From Hippophae tibetana (Eukaryota > Streptophyta > Magnoliopsida > Rosales > Elaeagnaceae), in assembly GCA_037013495.1 (NCBI GenBank), contig CM072812.1:62857438-62921437 (forward strand): 64,000 nt of DNA, in the 5' to 3' direction. How positions within the stretch are numbered: position 1 is the first letter of the stretch; each line of letters begins with the position of its first letter. Positions 54,997-64,000 of this stretch are shown here, piece by piece. The position numbers and the translations under genes were made by a program. The notes under the pieces are model-generated. The model did not search any database. It was not told where the DNA came from and saw nothing but the letters and a program-made list of their open reading frames with translations.

Positions 54997-56538
54997 ATGG
55001 GAGATGCTAAAGATAGGCGGAAAAAGATGAAAGACTATACAATGCCAATCATTGGCAATGTAACTTCTGGCATCCAATTACAAGAGGCTGCAAGGAATTA
55101 TGAATTGAAAAAGATTCATTATTCTTTGTTGCCTTCCTTTTACGGTATCCCTAATGAAGATCCTTTGCATTTCATTCGAGAATTCTATGCTATTGTCCAA
55201 ACCTTTCCACTACATGCAATTAATGAAGATCAACTTAGGATGAGGTGTTTTCCTTACACCCTCAAAGATAAAGCTTGGTCATGGTTCATTACTCTACAGT
55301 CAGGATCTCTTAAAACTTGGGAGGCAGTCTATGAAATTTTTATGGGTAGGTTCTATTCCCATCAAAAGACTGTTGATCTAAGAACAAAGATAGCAACATT
55401 TTCTCAAATGTGTGAAGATCCCTTTCATGAAGCTTGGGAACGATTCAAACTCCTTTTCATTCAATGTCAAAATCATAGCTTTCCATTACAGCTACAAAAC
55501 CAATTCTTTTATGATGGATTGACACTACAAAGTCAATACATGGTTGATAATGCTGCTAGAGGTGCTGTAGGAGAAAAGACCGCAGAGGAAACCTATAATC
55601 TTTATGAGCTGTTGGGTTATAATTCCCAATAAAGAGGTGCTAGAAGGAAAGCAAAGGTCAATGAAGTTAGCTCTGATAATGAGATAACCTTGCAACTTGC
55701 TGAATTGACTAAACAAGTGAAATTCCTCACTTCCCACCAAATTTCAAATCAAGAGGTATGTGAAGTGTGTTGTTCAATTGGGCATGGTACTCATAATTGT
55801 TCAAATACTTGTGATTCTAGTGTCGATGCCATAGAGGAAGTCCAATCTTTTCAAAGGTATCATCCAAACACCTATAATCACCCAGCCTACACCCAATATC
55901 CAACACTAAGGTCGGATAACAACCACCCTTACCCACCAAGCCAATCTTTTAAACCAACCTTAGAAGATAGCTTGAATGCTTTTATTCAAGTTAGTCGTGA
56001 CAACCAATTGATGACTAATCAAAGGTTGAACACCATGGAGGCTTCCGTTAAAAGGATTGAATCTAAAGTTGGGCAACTGGCTGAACAAATGCAAAAGAAA
56101 GAACCAGGAAATTTGCCCAGTCAACCAGAACAAGCAAAGGATGTTAGAACCCTTCGAAGTGGTAAGGTAGTCAATATCAGTTTACCTGAAATCTCTAACA
56201 ATCTACCTTGTAGTTCAGGTAACAGAGAAGGCGATACTCTAATCTTGCAAAAAGGAGAAACAAGTGTTAAACTTAACAAGCCTTCTGAAAAACTCATTGG
56301 GGAGTCATCTGACACCCCCAAAATTCAAAAGACAACAGAACCACACCAGATACAAGTACCTTTTCCCCACCGGTTGAAAGAATCCAAACAAGATAAGCAA
56401 TTCAATGATCTTTTTAATATGCTCTCTAAAGTAAATATCAATTTACCATTATTAGAAGTGATCATGAATGTGCCCTCATATGCCAAGTTTTTCAAAGAGT
56501 TGAACACTAAGAAAAGGAGGTATGAACTGAATGAATGA
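54997..56538 (+). pseudogene. Gag2 of the forward Athila-type element, with premature TAA
   Basis: Same protein as 41055-42596 but CAA is TAA at 55630-55632 (C to T at 55630), after LLGYNSQ at residue 211. The part after the stop keeps the CCHC knuckle (first Cys codon 55759), LRSGKVVN, LPSQPEQ and the end YELNE-TGA at 56536. It should give a capsid-domain fragment without knuckle or pol unless the stop is read through. Gag2 is the canonical Athila gag, being in frame with protease and pol. Confidence 0.9.
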
Positions 56539-56940
56539 GTAGTAGTATCAGAAATTTCTAGCGCTGTACTTCAGCACAAACTACCCCCTAAGTTGAAAGA
56601 CTCTCGAAGTTTTATTATAAACATAACTATGGGGGATAGGAAGGTTGCTAAAGCAATGCTTGATTTAGGTGCTAGTATAAATTTGATGCCCTACTCTATA
56701 TTCTTACAACTCAATCTATGGGATTTAAAACCCACAACTATGTCCCTTCAACTTGCAGATAGATTTCTAAAATATCCAGAAGGAATAGTTGAGGATGTTT
56801 TGGTACAGGTAGACAAACTGATAATACCTGTTGACTTTGTGGTTATGGATATGCAAGAAAATCCAGCATTGGACAGAGAGCACACAATATTGCTTGGTAG
56901 ACCATTTATGGCAACTACTAAAACTATTATTGATGTCTAA
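56539..56940 (+). pseudogene. Athila-type protease of the forward element (between in-frame TGA and TAA)
   Basis: In frame with gag2 and pol. The first ATG is at 56593, but homology starts upstream (SEISSAVLQHKLPPKLKDS), showing that it is normally made as part of a polyprotein. Active-site Asp codon at 56662 (LDLGASINLMPYS), then LQLADRFLKYPEGIVEDVLV and ILLGRPFMATTKTIIDV. TAA at 56938-56940, then GATGGAAATTTGACAATG leads to pol without a frame change. Confidence 0.87.
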
Positions 56941-59900
56941 GATGGAAATTTGACAATGACAGTCTTAGGAGAGACTGTTCATTTTAAAGTTTTTAATTCT
57001 TCACCTTTTCCTTCTATTTCTGCCATCGATGAAATATTCGAAGTTGATCCTTTGGATAATCTTGTCCAAAACACCTTTTTCCAAAACAGAATAGAAGACA
57101 AGCTTGAAACCGTTCTTACACTTAAAAAGGTTGAAGAAGATTTAGATGAAGAAATTAAGGGGTACCTTGAACAACTAGACAATAATGAAGTGATGACAAA
57201 ATCTAGTACACTTTTAAATCTACCCAGTTCTTCATCTATTAAAGAGGCCAATCCACCTGAACTTGAACTCAAAGACTTACCTGAGCACTTAAAATATGTG
57301 TTTTTGGGAGAGGGAGAAACTTATCCAGTGATAATTTCTTCAACCTTGACCAAACCACAAGAAAAGGAACTCATCAATGTGCTTAAACAGTTTAAGAAAT
57401 CTATAGGATGGAGTATAGGGGATATAAGAGGCATTAGTCCAACAATGTGTATGCACAAGATCAACTTGGAGGATGGTGCTAAACCTGTACGAGAGGCCCA
57501 AAGAAGACTAAACCCAAACATGCAAGAGGTAGTTAAAAAAGAAATTCTTAAATTATTAGAAGAAGGGATTATCTATCCTATTGCGGATAGTAAGTGGGTT
57601 AGTCGAGTGCATGTGGTACCAAAGAAATCTGGGATAACAGTTGTTAAAAATGACAAAAGTGAATTAGTGCCCACTAGAATAATCACTGGATGGAGAATGT
57701 GTATAGATTTTAGGAAACTAAATTTATATACGAAAAAGGATCACTTTCCTCTTCCATTCATTGATCAAATGTTGGAAAGATTAGCTGGGCACGAATTTTA
57801 CTATTTTTTGGATGGACTGTCTGGATATTATCAAGTACCCATAGCACCAGAAGATCAGGAAAAGACCACATTTACATGTCCTTTTGGGACATTTGCTTTT
57901 CGCAGAATGCCATTTGGGTTATGCAATGCCCCTGCCACTGTCCAGAGATGCATGATATCTATTTTCTCGGACATGGTGGAGAAATTCATTGAGATTTTCA
58001 TGGATGATTTCTCTGTCTTTGGAAACTCATTTGATGATTGCTTACATAAATTGACTTTGGTTTTAGAAAGATGCATTGAATGCAATCTCACCCTTAGTTG
58101 GGAGAAAAGTCATTTTTTTGTTCAACAAGGGATAGTTTTAGGACATATAATTTCAAACAAGGGTATTGAAGTTGATAAGGCAAAAGTTGAATTGATATCC
58201 AAACTACCTCCCCCTACATCTGTGAAGGGGATAAGAAGCTTCTTGGGACATGCAGGATTTTACAGACGATTTATTAAAGATTTCTCTAAAATAAGTCGTC
58301 CCTTATGTAACTTGCTATCCACAGATGCTGATTTTGACTTCAACAATGACTGCCTTATTTCCTTTAATACCTTGAAAGATAAACTAACATCTACCCCTGT
58401 TATAATGGCACCAAACTGGTCTTTACCTTTTGAAATAATGTGTGACGCTTCTGATTATGCAATAGGAGCAGTCTTGGGACAAAGAGTGGATAAGCGTTTG
58501 CATGTCATCTACTACGCTAGCAAAACACTCAATGATGCCCAAATGAATTACACCACCACTGAAAAGGAATTCTTGGCTATAGTATTCTCTTTAGACAAAT
58601 TTCGGTCTTATTTAGTAGGATCTAAAGTGATTGTGCATTCTGATCATGCTGCTTTAAGATACCTATTAAGTAAACCAAATGCCAAGCCAAGATTAATCAG
58701 GTGGGTCTTACTCTTACAAGAATTTGACCTAGAAATCAAGGATAAGAAAGGCAGTGAAAACTTAGTAGCTGACCATTTGTCTAGGTTGATTTCTGACTTC
58801 AATTCTCTTAAAGATGAGAGTAATGACGATATAGTTGAAACCTTTCCTGATGAACAGTTATTTTTCATAGGTCCGAACCCATGGTATGCTGATATTGTAA
58901 ACTATCTTGCCATTGGTGTTTTGCAACCTAACACTTCATATCAGGACAAGAAAAGGTTTTTTAAAACTATTAAGGACTATTTCTGGGATGACCCTTATTT
59001 ATATAAGATTGGTCAAGATCAAGTCATCCGGAGATGTGTACCTGAAGAAGAACATAAGAGCATTCTGACTTTTTGTCATGAACTTCATTGTGGGGGTCAT
59101 TTTGGAGGTGAAAAGACAGCCCGTAAGATATTACAGTCTGGATTCTTTTGGCCCACTCTTTTTAAAGATGCTCATATGTTTTGTGCACAATGTGATAGAT
59201 GTCAAAGAACAGGAAACATAAGCAAAAGAGATGAAATGCCTTTGACATCTAATTTAGTTGTTGAACTCTTTGATGTATGGGGGATTGACTTAATGGGTCC
59301 TTTTCCCCCATCTAATGGTTTTCAATACATTTTGGTTGCTGTGGATTATGTGTCCAAGTGGGTAGAAGCTATCCCCACCAAAACCAATGATGCTAATGTT
59401 GTTGTGAAATTCTTGAAAGATTTCATATTCAGTAGGTTCGGAACGCCTAGAGCTATAATAAGTGATGGAGGTAGCCATTTTTGTAACAAACTCTTTGATG
59501 GAGTACTAAACAAGTACAACATCACACATAAGGTAGCTACTCCATATCATCCTCAAACTTCCGGTTTAGTGGAAGTAAGTAATAGGCAAATTAAGGGAAT
59601 ACTGGAACGCACTGTGCGTCCTTCAAGGAAGGATTGGGCATTTAAGTTAAATGATGCCTTATGGGCATACCGCACCGCTTACAAAACACCTATTGGGATG
59701 AGCCCTTACCGGTTAATCTTTGGGAAAGCGTACCACCTTCCAGTTGAACTTGAACACAAGGCTTCCTGGGCAATTAAAGAGCTAAACATGGATTTAGATA
59801 AAGCAGGTGAAAAACGATTACTCCAGCTTCATGAGTTGGAAGAAATTAGGAATGAAGCTTATGAGAATGCCAAATTATACAAAGAGCGTACTAAGCGCTA

Positions 59901-60168
59901 TCATGATAAGAGGCTAGTTCCTAAGACTTTTCACCCTGGAATGAAAGTTCTTTTATTTAACTCTCGTTTGAGATTGTTTCCAGGAAAGCTGAGATCAAGA
60001 TGGGATGGACCATTCAAAATAGTTCAGGTATTTGAACATGGAGTGGTAGAACTATTGGACTCCAAGACACAAAAAACGTTCAAAGTTAATGGCCATCGTG
60101 TCAAGCCTTATTTAGAAGAACCAAACCACATTGCTGAAATAGATTGCATTTGGCTGAGTAATCCTTAG
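56941..60168 (+). CDS. Athila-type pol: RT, RNase H, integrase, intact (1,072 codons from ATG 56950)
   Basis: Linker (1-110) with [19 protein letters not shown] (about 130-430): [59 protein letters not shown] with the Asp pair at 58003-58008. RNase H (about 490-600): [43 protein letters not shown]. Integrase: [17 protein letters not shown] zinc motif, Asp codons 59287 and 59464, Glu codon 59572 (DD35E), then RWDGPFKIV near the C-terminus. No frame damage. Enzymes for cDNA synthesis and integration. The ATG at 56950 follows an in-frame TAA, so synthesis needs readthrough, reinitiation or help from another copy. Confidence 0.92.
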   Translation, partial: DGNLTMTVLGETVHFKVFNSSPFPSISAIDEIFEVDPLDNLVQNTFFQNRIEDKLETVLTLKKVEEDLDEEIKGYLEQLDNNEVMTKSSTLLNLPSSSSIKEANPPELELKDLPEHLKYVFLGEGETYPVIISSTLTKPQEKELINVLKQFKKSIGWSIGDIRGISPTMCMHKINLEDGAKPVREAQRRLNPNMQEVVKKEILKLLEEGIIYPIADSKWVSRVHVVPKKSGITVVKNDKSELVPTRIITGWRMCIDFRKLNLYTKKDHFPLPFIDQMLERLAGHEFYYFLDGLSGYYQVPIAPEDQEKTTFTCPFGTFAFRRMPFGLCNAPATVQRCMISIFSDMVEKFIEIFMDDFSVFGNSFDDCLHKLTLVLERCIECNLTLSWEKSHFFVQQGIVLGHIISNKGIEVDKAKVELISKLPPPTSVKGIRSFLGHAGFYRRFIKDFSKISRPLCNLLSTDADFDFNNDCLISFNTLKDKLTSTPVIMAPNWSLPFEIMCDASDYAIGAVLGQRVDKRLHVIYYASKTLNDAQMNYTTTEKEFLAIVFSLDKFRSYLVGSKVIVHSDHAALRYLLSKPNAKPRLIRWVLLLQEFDLEIKDKKGSENLVADHLSRLISDFNSLKDESNDDIVETFPDEQLFFIGPNPWYADIVNYLAIGVLQPNTSYQDKKRFFKTIKDYFWDDPYLYKIGQDQVIRRCVPEEEHKSILTFCHELHCGGHFGGEKTARKILQSGFFWPTLFKDAHMFCAQCDRCQRTGNISKRDEMPLTSNLVVELFDVWGIDLMGPFPPSNGFQYILVAVDYVSKWVEAIPTKTNDANVVVKFLKDFIFSRFGTPRAIISDGGSHFCNKLFDGVLNKYNITHKVATPYHPQTSGLVEVSNRQIKGILERTVRPSRKDWAFKLNDALWAYRTAYKTPIGMSPYRLIFGKAYHLPVELEHKASWAIKELNMDLDKAGEKRLLQLHELEEIRNEAYENAKLYKERTKRYHDKRLVPKTFHPGMKVLLFNSRLRLFPGKLRSRWDGPFKIVQVFEHGVVELLDSKTQKTFKVNGHRVKPYLEEPNHIAEIDCIWLSNP

Positions 60169-60180
60169 CACCAAAAAGAT

Positions 60181-60228
60181 ACGTCTTGCTAAGACGTTAA
60201 ACTAAGCGCTGGATGGGAGGCAACCCAT
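60181..60228 (+). other. Two-hairpin module after pol
   Basis: ACGTCTT (60181-60187)/AAGACGT (60191-60197), then TTAAACTAAGCGC and ATGGG (60213-60217)-AGGCAA-CCCAT (60224-60228). The same module follows gag1. Confidence 0.75.
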
Positions 60229-60483
60229 CATGTTAGGTAATTTTTTGTTATTTGTTTTATTTACTTAATTTTATTGTTTATTTTAGTTTACTTGTATGTG
60301 AAATTTTTAAAATTGTTAAAACTAAAATATTTGTTGAGATGTTAGAAGTTCACAACGATCTGTCTGTATACACTTTAATGATGAATATGATGGATGCACC
60401 TGCATTCCTTCATTACTACTTACACATTCTCAAGAAATAGGTAATCTTTCTCCTCTTTTCTCTTTATCTTTAATTTGCAGTTG

Positions 60484-60503
60484 TTACATTGAGGACAATG
60501 TAA
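60484..60503 (+). other. Perfect 8-bp hairpin with AGGA loop
   Basis: TTACATTG (60484-60491), AGGA, CAATGTAA (60496-60503). A GGTTGGGGGTGG run follows seven bases later. Confidence 0.8.
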
Positions 60504-62014
60504 GTTCTAGGTTGGGGGTGGTGAAAAGTTACCATGCTTAATAAAAAATAAAAATAAAAAAATTCTCATAAAAATTTATCATTTCTTTAAATCAAATTTA
60601 AGTAAATAGTTAAGTCTTTGGTACTGTTAGATTAATTTTTGAAAACATATCATGAAATATTTTGTAATTATTTTTGATAATTAGTCAGTTTTTGTCATAA
60701 CTAGTATTTCTTGATAAAATGTGGAAATTATATTAAACCCAAAATCGGTGTTTATGAATTTTTTTTAGTGGAGACTACCCTTGTGAGATATAATTTGAAC
60801 CTAATTTCTTTTATTCAGAGTGAAATATATATTTTTCTACTCCAAACACATTTCTTATTTATTCAAAAGTTTAGATGATCTCTATAGGTATTAGCATTGA
60901 ATGTATGAATTTTTTCTCATCTTAATAGAGTATCATATATTTTTGATTATTATTTTTGTTTAGATTAAACGATTTGAGTAGAAATTGATAGTATATGCTT
61001 ATATCTCATTCATGCATGACTGCTACAAAAACAAAAAGACATATCTGGGGTTACCTAAACCAAGATCAAACAGAAAAGCCACAAAATTAACCACTCACCA
61101 AAATCCAAAAAAATGTACAATCTGTACATGGGTTGACTCTCTAAAAAATACATATATTGAAAAAAAAAGAGATAAAAAATATAGTATCATCTTCATACTA
61201 TGACCCACATTCCCTACAAAGTTGTGAGTAAAGGCTAAATACAAAAGAAAGATATAGGAAGTAATTCCCTAAAAAGTCATTGCAATTTCTTCATTTGTAA
61301 AAAGCATATATCTTGAAATTATTTCTTAATGAGTTTAATTTATGCATGAAAATAATTTTTATATATGATATCTTTATAATTTATACATTCGATTCCTTTC
61401 ATGAGATCAATGTTAAAATAACACTTTGAGCCTTTTTTTTCTTTATACATATGCGAACATATTAGTTCATTTCTATACATCAACTCTTTCGCATATAAAT
61501 TAGTATGAGTGTTTGAACTCATAGGATTCAGTGCTTCGAGAGTATTGACTTGTGAGGAATAGAGTCGAAGCGAATTCTGATTCATGACACTGAAATTGGG
61601 TAAAATTAAATTGACACATTTTTGAAATGAAATATGAAAATGATTTTCGACTAATTATTATAATAAAATCATGATTGTTTAAAGAGATTAAAATAACTTA
61701 TGCTTGAGATTTTAATTATTATCTTAAAGGAGATTAAAAAGTGTGAGAAATTTTTGTGATATGTTGTTTTCTTTTATTCTTAAATTAATTTTTGATTGTG
61801 TTGTAATTGTAGTTTTTGATTTGATTGTTTTTATATTTTCTTTTGATTTTTACAATTAGTTCAATGTTTGTGGGTATCATTACTGAAAACCCTCACGGTA
61901 CTCAAACTCGTCCACTAGGGCAACCTAGGGGTTTAAAGGCTTGTTGCTTAGGCTAAATGCAACCGTTTCAATCCACGAAAGTGATTTAGGATAGTTTAAT
62001 TTTTAGCTTTTATC

Positions 62015-62057
62015 GCTTCTCTTGCTAAGGGACTAGCAAGAAGCTGGTTGGGGGTTG
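62015..62057 (+). promoter_or_regulatory. 3' polypurine tract with adjacent hairpin
   Basis: Hairpin CTTGCTA-AGGGAC-TAGCAAG, extended by GCTT/AAGC with a two-base bulge (62015-62044), then TGGTTGGGGGTTG directly before the LTR at 62058. The G-rich run is the plus-strand primer candidate. Confidence 0.75.
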
Positions 62058-64000
62058 TGATGAGTGCTCAAAAAGCACTAAAATAACCATGATTTTATGT
62101 ACATTAATTGATTAAAAATATATATATTTATATGTTTTATCATATATTTATATAAATTTTTCTTTTTCGGAATCACGGGTATTTTTATTGTTTTTCAAGA
62201 ATTTTGGCTTAAATACGCAATTTAAAGACTCAAAGAGGAATACTTGAAGCAATACATCACAAATATATCAATAAATAAGTGGGAAAAGGTCAACAAACAT
62301 GGAAAAATTGGACAAAATGGGTCGAAAAGGTCAAAAATGTCAAAAAGACAGAAATCGCGCGCCGCAGCCCAGCCGCGCGCGCAACCCAGCGCCCCAGCGC
62401 GCAAGCACTGTTCACGCGCGCCAAGCTGCGCACAGCGACAGCCCCAGCGCGCGCGCGCAGCGCCCAAAGGAAGCCCCTCCGCGCGCCCAACGCGTTTTCG
62501 CCCCATTTTTCACGTGCAGCTGCCCCTGTGACGTCATGCTGACGTCATTAATGACATCAGCAATTCCAATTCGCGTTTTTACACTTTTTAATATTTTTTT
62601 AACATTTCTTTACTCATTCTTTCTCTCCATACTCACCTATAAATACCCCCCTTCCCTTCACTTCAAATCACACTTTCAAAACACACTTCTCTCTTCTTTC
62701 TTTCTCTCATTTCTTAGTTTTTGAGTTTTCTTAGTTTCTTTCTTAGTTTCTAAGCTTTTCTTAGTTTTTCTCTTAGTTTTTAGTTCAATTCTCTTAGGTT
62801 TAGAGTTCTTCTCTTTTTGAGAGGAACTTGTAATGTTTTTGTAATAATTTAGATTTTTGATTCAATATATGGAAGTGCAAATTCCGCTTGGAGGTTTTCT
62901 AGCTACGGGAATAGCGTCGAAGTTCTGTAAGGATTTTATTTTCTTTACAGTTATTTTTATGCTTTATTCTTACATGTTATATTTAATTTGTCTATGGTTA
63001 AATTTAACTATGCTGGCTGTTTAGTAAACATGATGTAATAACGACGTTGTTATGCTTGCGAAATATTAAATAGGTAAAAATCTTTAAAATAAATTGATTT
63101 TGTTTTTATTCAAGATTTTATATTAAGAATGTTAGAGAGAAATATATTATTTTTCATTACAAACTTAAACCTGAAAATTAGATTTTAAGGTTTAGTTATC
63201 CGGTCTAATTTAGAGTAGTGCTCTTTTATTTGTTGGTACAATCGCCCGGTAGTTAGAGTGAAACTCTATTTCAAAAGTTTTTATAAGAATTATTATGTGA
63301 AAATGTATTGACAACATGTTTTCAATAGTGGTTTTAAAACTTGAAAGTTAGTACTCGGATAATTAAATTCTTAAGTTTAATTTGGACACCTTGAATAAAG
63401 TTTAAACTGTCTAACCCCACCAAAGGTGGCATTTAAATGGTTCATTTTCAATCTCTTAGAAAAATGAGTTAATTTAATTAAGCATATTAGTTATCAACCC
63501 CACCCATAGGTGTTAATTGATTTGTTTAATTAACAAAGAATATCTAACCCCACCAAAGGTGGTATTTATATAAAAAAGAGAGAATCAATAAAATATCAAT
63601 TTATATCTTTAATAACCTAGATAATATGAGCAAGCATAATTAATTTAGTTATTATATCCATAAATACTCCGCTAATATAAATGATAAAAATTTGCATGAA
63701 TATTTATTGAATCTGTATATATGTTTATTTTTAGATAATTATTTATTGAATTTGTATCTATGTTTATTTTTACGTTATTAGATTATATTTAATTAATCTG
63801 TATATATGTTTTATTTTTATTAGATTAGGAACACAAAAACCAAACTATCGTGACAGGATGTTTAGGATTTAATTTCGTTTTTAAAAGTTTGAATAATAAA
63901 TTAAAAACCACACACATTCCTTCCTTAGATCGACCTTGGGAGTATACTTATCATTTTCTTCGAAATGATTCGTGCACTTGCGAGAGTTTTATAAATATTA
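62058..64000 (+). repeat. Forward element 3' LTR (incomplete at the window edge)
   Basis: Colinear with 50409-52325 up to GAGAGTTTTATAAATATTA; about 45 bp remain outside. Differs from the 5' LTR by several indels (extra TCACACTTTCAAAA near 62670, extra TTTCTTAG near 62740) and by a clearly different GC-rich island at 62354-62500. Confidence 0.92.

Larger units (their letters stand above)
60169..62057 (+). other. 3' noncoding tail of the forward element, no env gene
   Basis: 1.9 kb without a supported frame where many Athila elements carry an env-like gene. Landmarks: hairpin module 60181-60228, TTACATTG/CAATGTAA hairpin 60484-60503, an internal PPT-like GGTTGGGGGTGG at 60510-60521, and a PPT-adjacent hairpin 62015-62044. 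The short frames at 60252-60440 and 60985-61203 lack homology and differ between copies only as noncoding sequence would. Confidence 0.75.
50409..64000 (+). mobile_element. Forward Athila-type retrotransposon with two gag genes (right end outside the window)
   Basis: 5' LTR 50409-52325, tRNA-Asp primer-binding site, a 964-nt leader, gag1, gag2, protease, RT, RNase H, integrase, a 1.9-kb noncoding tail, a polypurine tract and a 3' LTR from 62058. The window ends roughly 45 bp before the expected TCATCA. RT before integrase, FMDD, and linker/RT wording such as [12 protein letters not shown] place it in Athila. Internal region 9,732 bp, against 9,735 bp in the minus copy. Lesion seen: TAA within gag2. 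Pol is one open frame of 1,072 codons. Confidence 0.93.

Overview
The window is plant nuclear DNA: AT-rich, with no bacterial-style gene arrangement, and built almost entirely of LTR retrotransposons nested in one another. Two lineages dominate. One is a Ty1/copia element of the Sirevirus (SIRE/Maximus) type. The other is a Ty3/gypsy family of the Athila type, with a tRNA-Asp primer-binding site and LTRs of about 1.9 kb. No intact cellular gene is visible; at most 29 codons of a possible gene end lie at the extreme left. The species cannot be named from the sequence.

Layout. 1-2.5 kb: a possible gene end, then an old Athila-like relic (minus strand) and simple repeats. 2.5-8.7 kb: a dispersed repeat of about 470 bp, then an old gypsy element (minus strand) with two decayed LTRs and only gag, protease and a pre-RT remnant. 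8.7-10.7 kb: an old solo LTR with a very long GC-rich island. 10.7-14.6 kb: unclassified repeats, a divergent LTR carrying a Sirevirus LTR fragment, and the first exons of a decayed intron-bearing coding relic. 14561-23658: a complete young Sirevirus with a perfect 5-bp target duplication (TATCT), two LTRs differing at about four positions, and two frameshifts in pol. 23760-26493: an LTR-LTR inverted palindrome with the U3 terminus at both outer ends and its own perfect duplication (ATACT). 26.5-33.6 kb: the rest of the intron-bearing relic, a truncated solo LTR, and old unclassified sequence. 33604-50408: a minus-strand Athila-type tandem, LTR-internal-LTR-partial internal. 50409-64000: a forward Athila-type element of the same family, inserted into the second internal region; its 3' LTR runs off the window about 45 bp before its end.

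The most unusual content is in the Athila-type family. Each complete copy has two tandem, diverged gag genes: gag1 ends early and has a zinc knuckle with two Cys-to-Tyr changes, while gag2 keeps the CCHC knuckle and is followed in the same frame by protease and pol. Two in-frame stops (TGA after gag2, TAA after protease) are the same in both copies. The noncoding parts carry conserved hairpins, including a tandem pair in the leader whose stems differ by two compensatory base-pair changes, and a two-hairpin module repeated after gag1 and after pol.

How the parts work together: LTRs supply promoter (TGACGTCA pair, TATA box) and integration ends; the primer-binding site and polypurine tract prime reverse transcription; gag, protease, RT/RNase H and integrase build and insert the element. 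The forward copy has intact pol catalytic motifs but a stop in gag2. The complete minus copy has an intact gag2 but a stop in RNase H. They are mutually complementary in principle.
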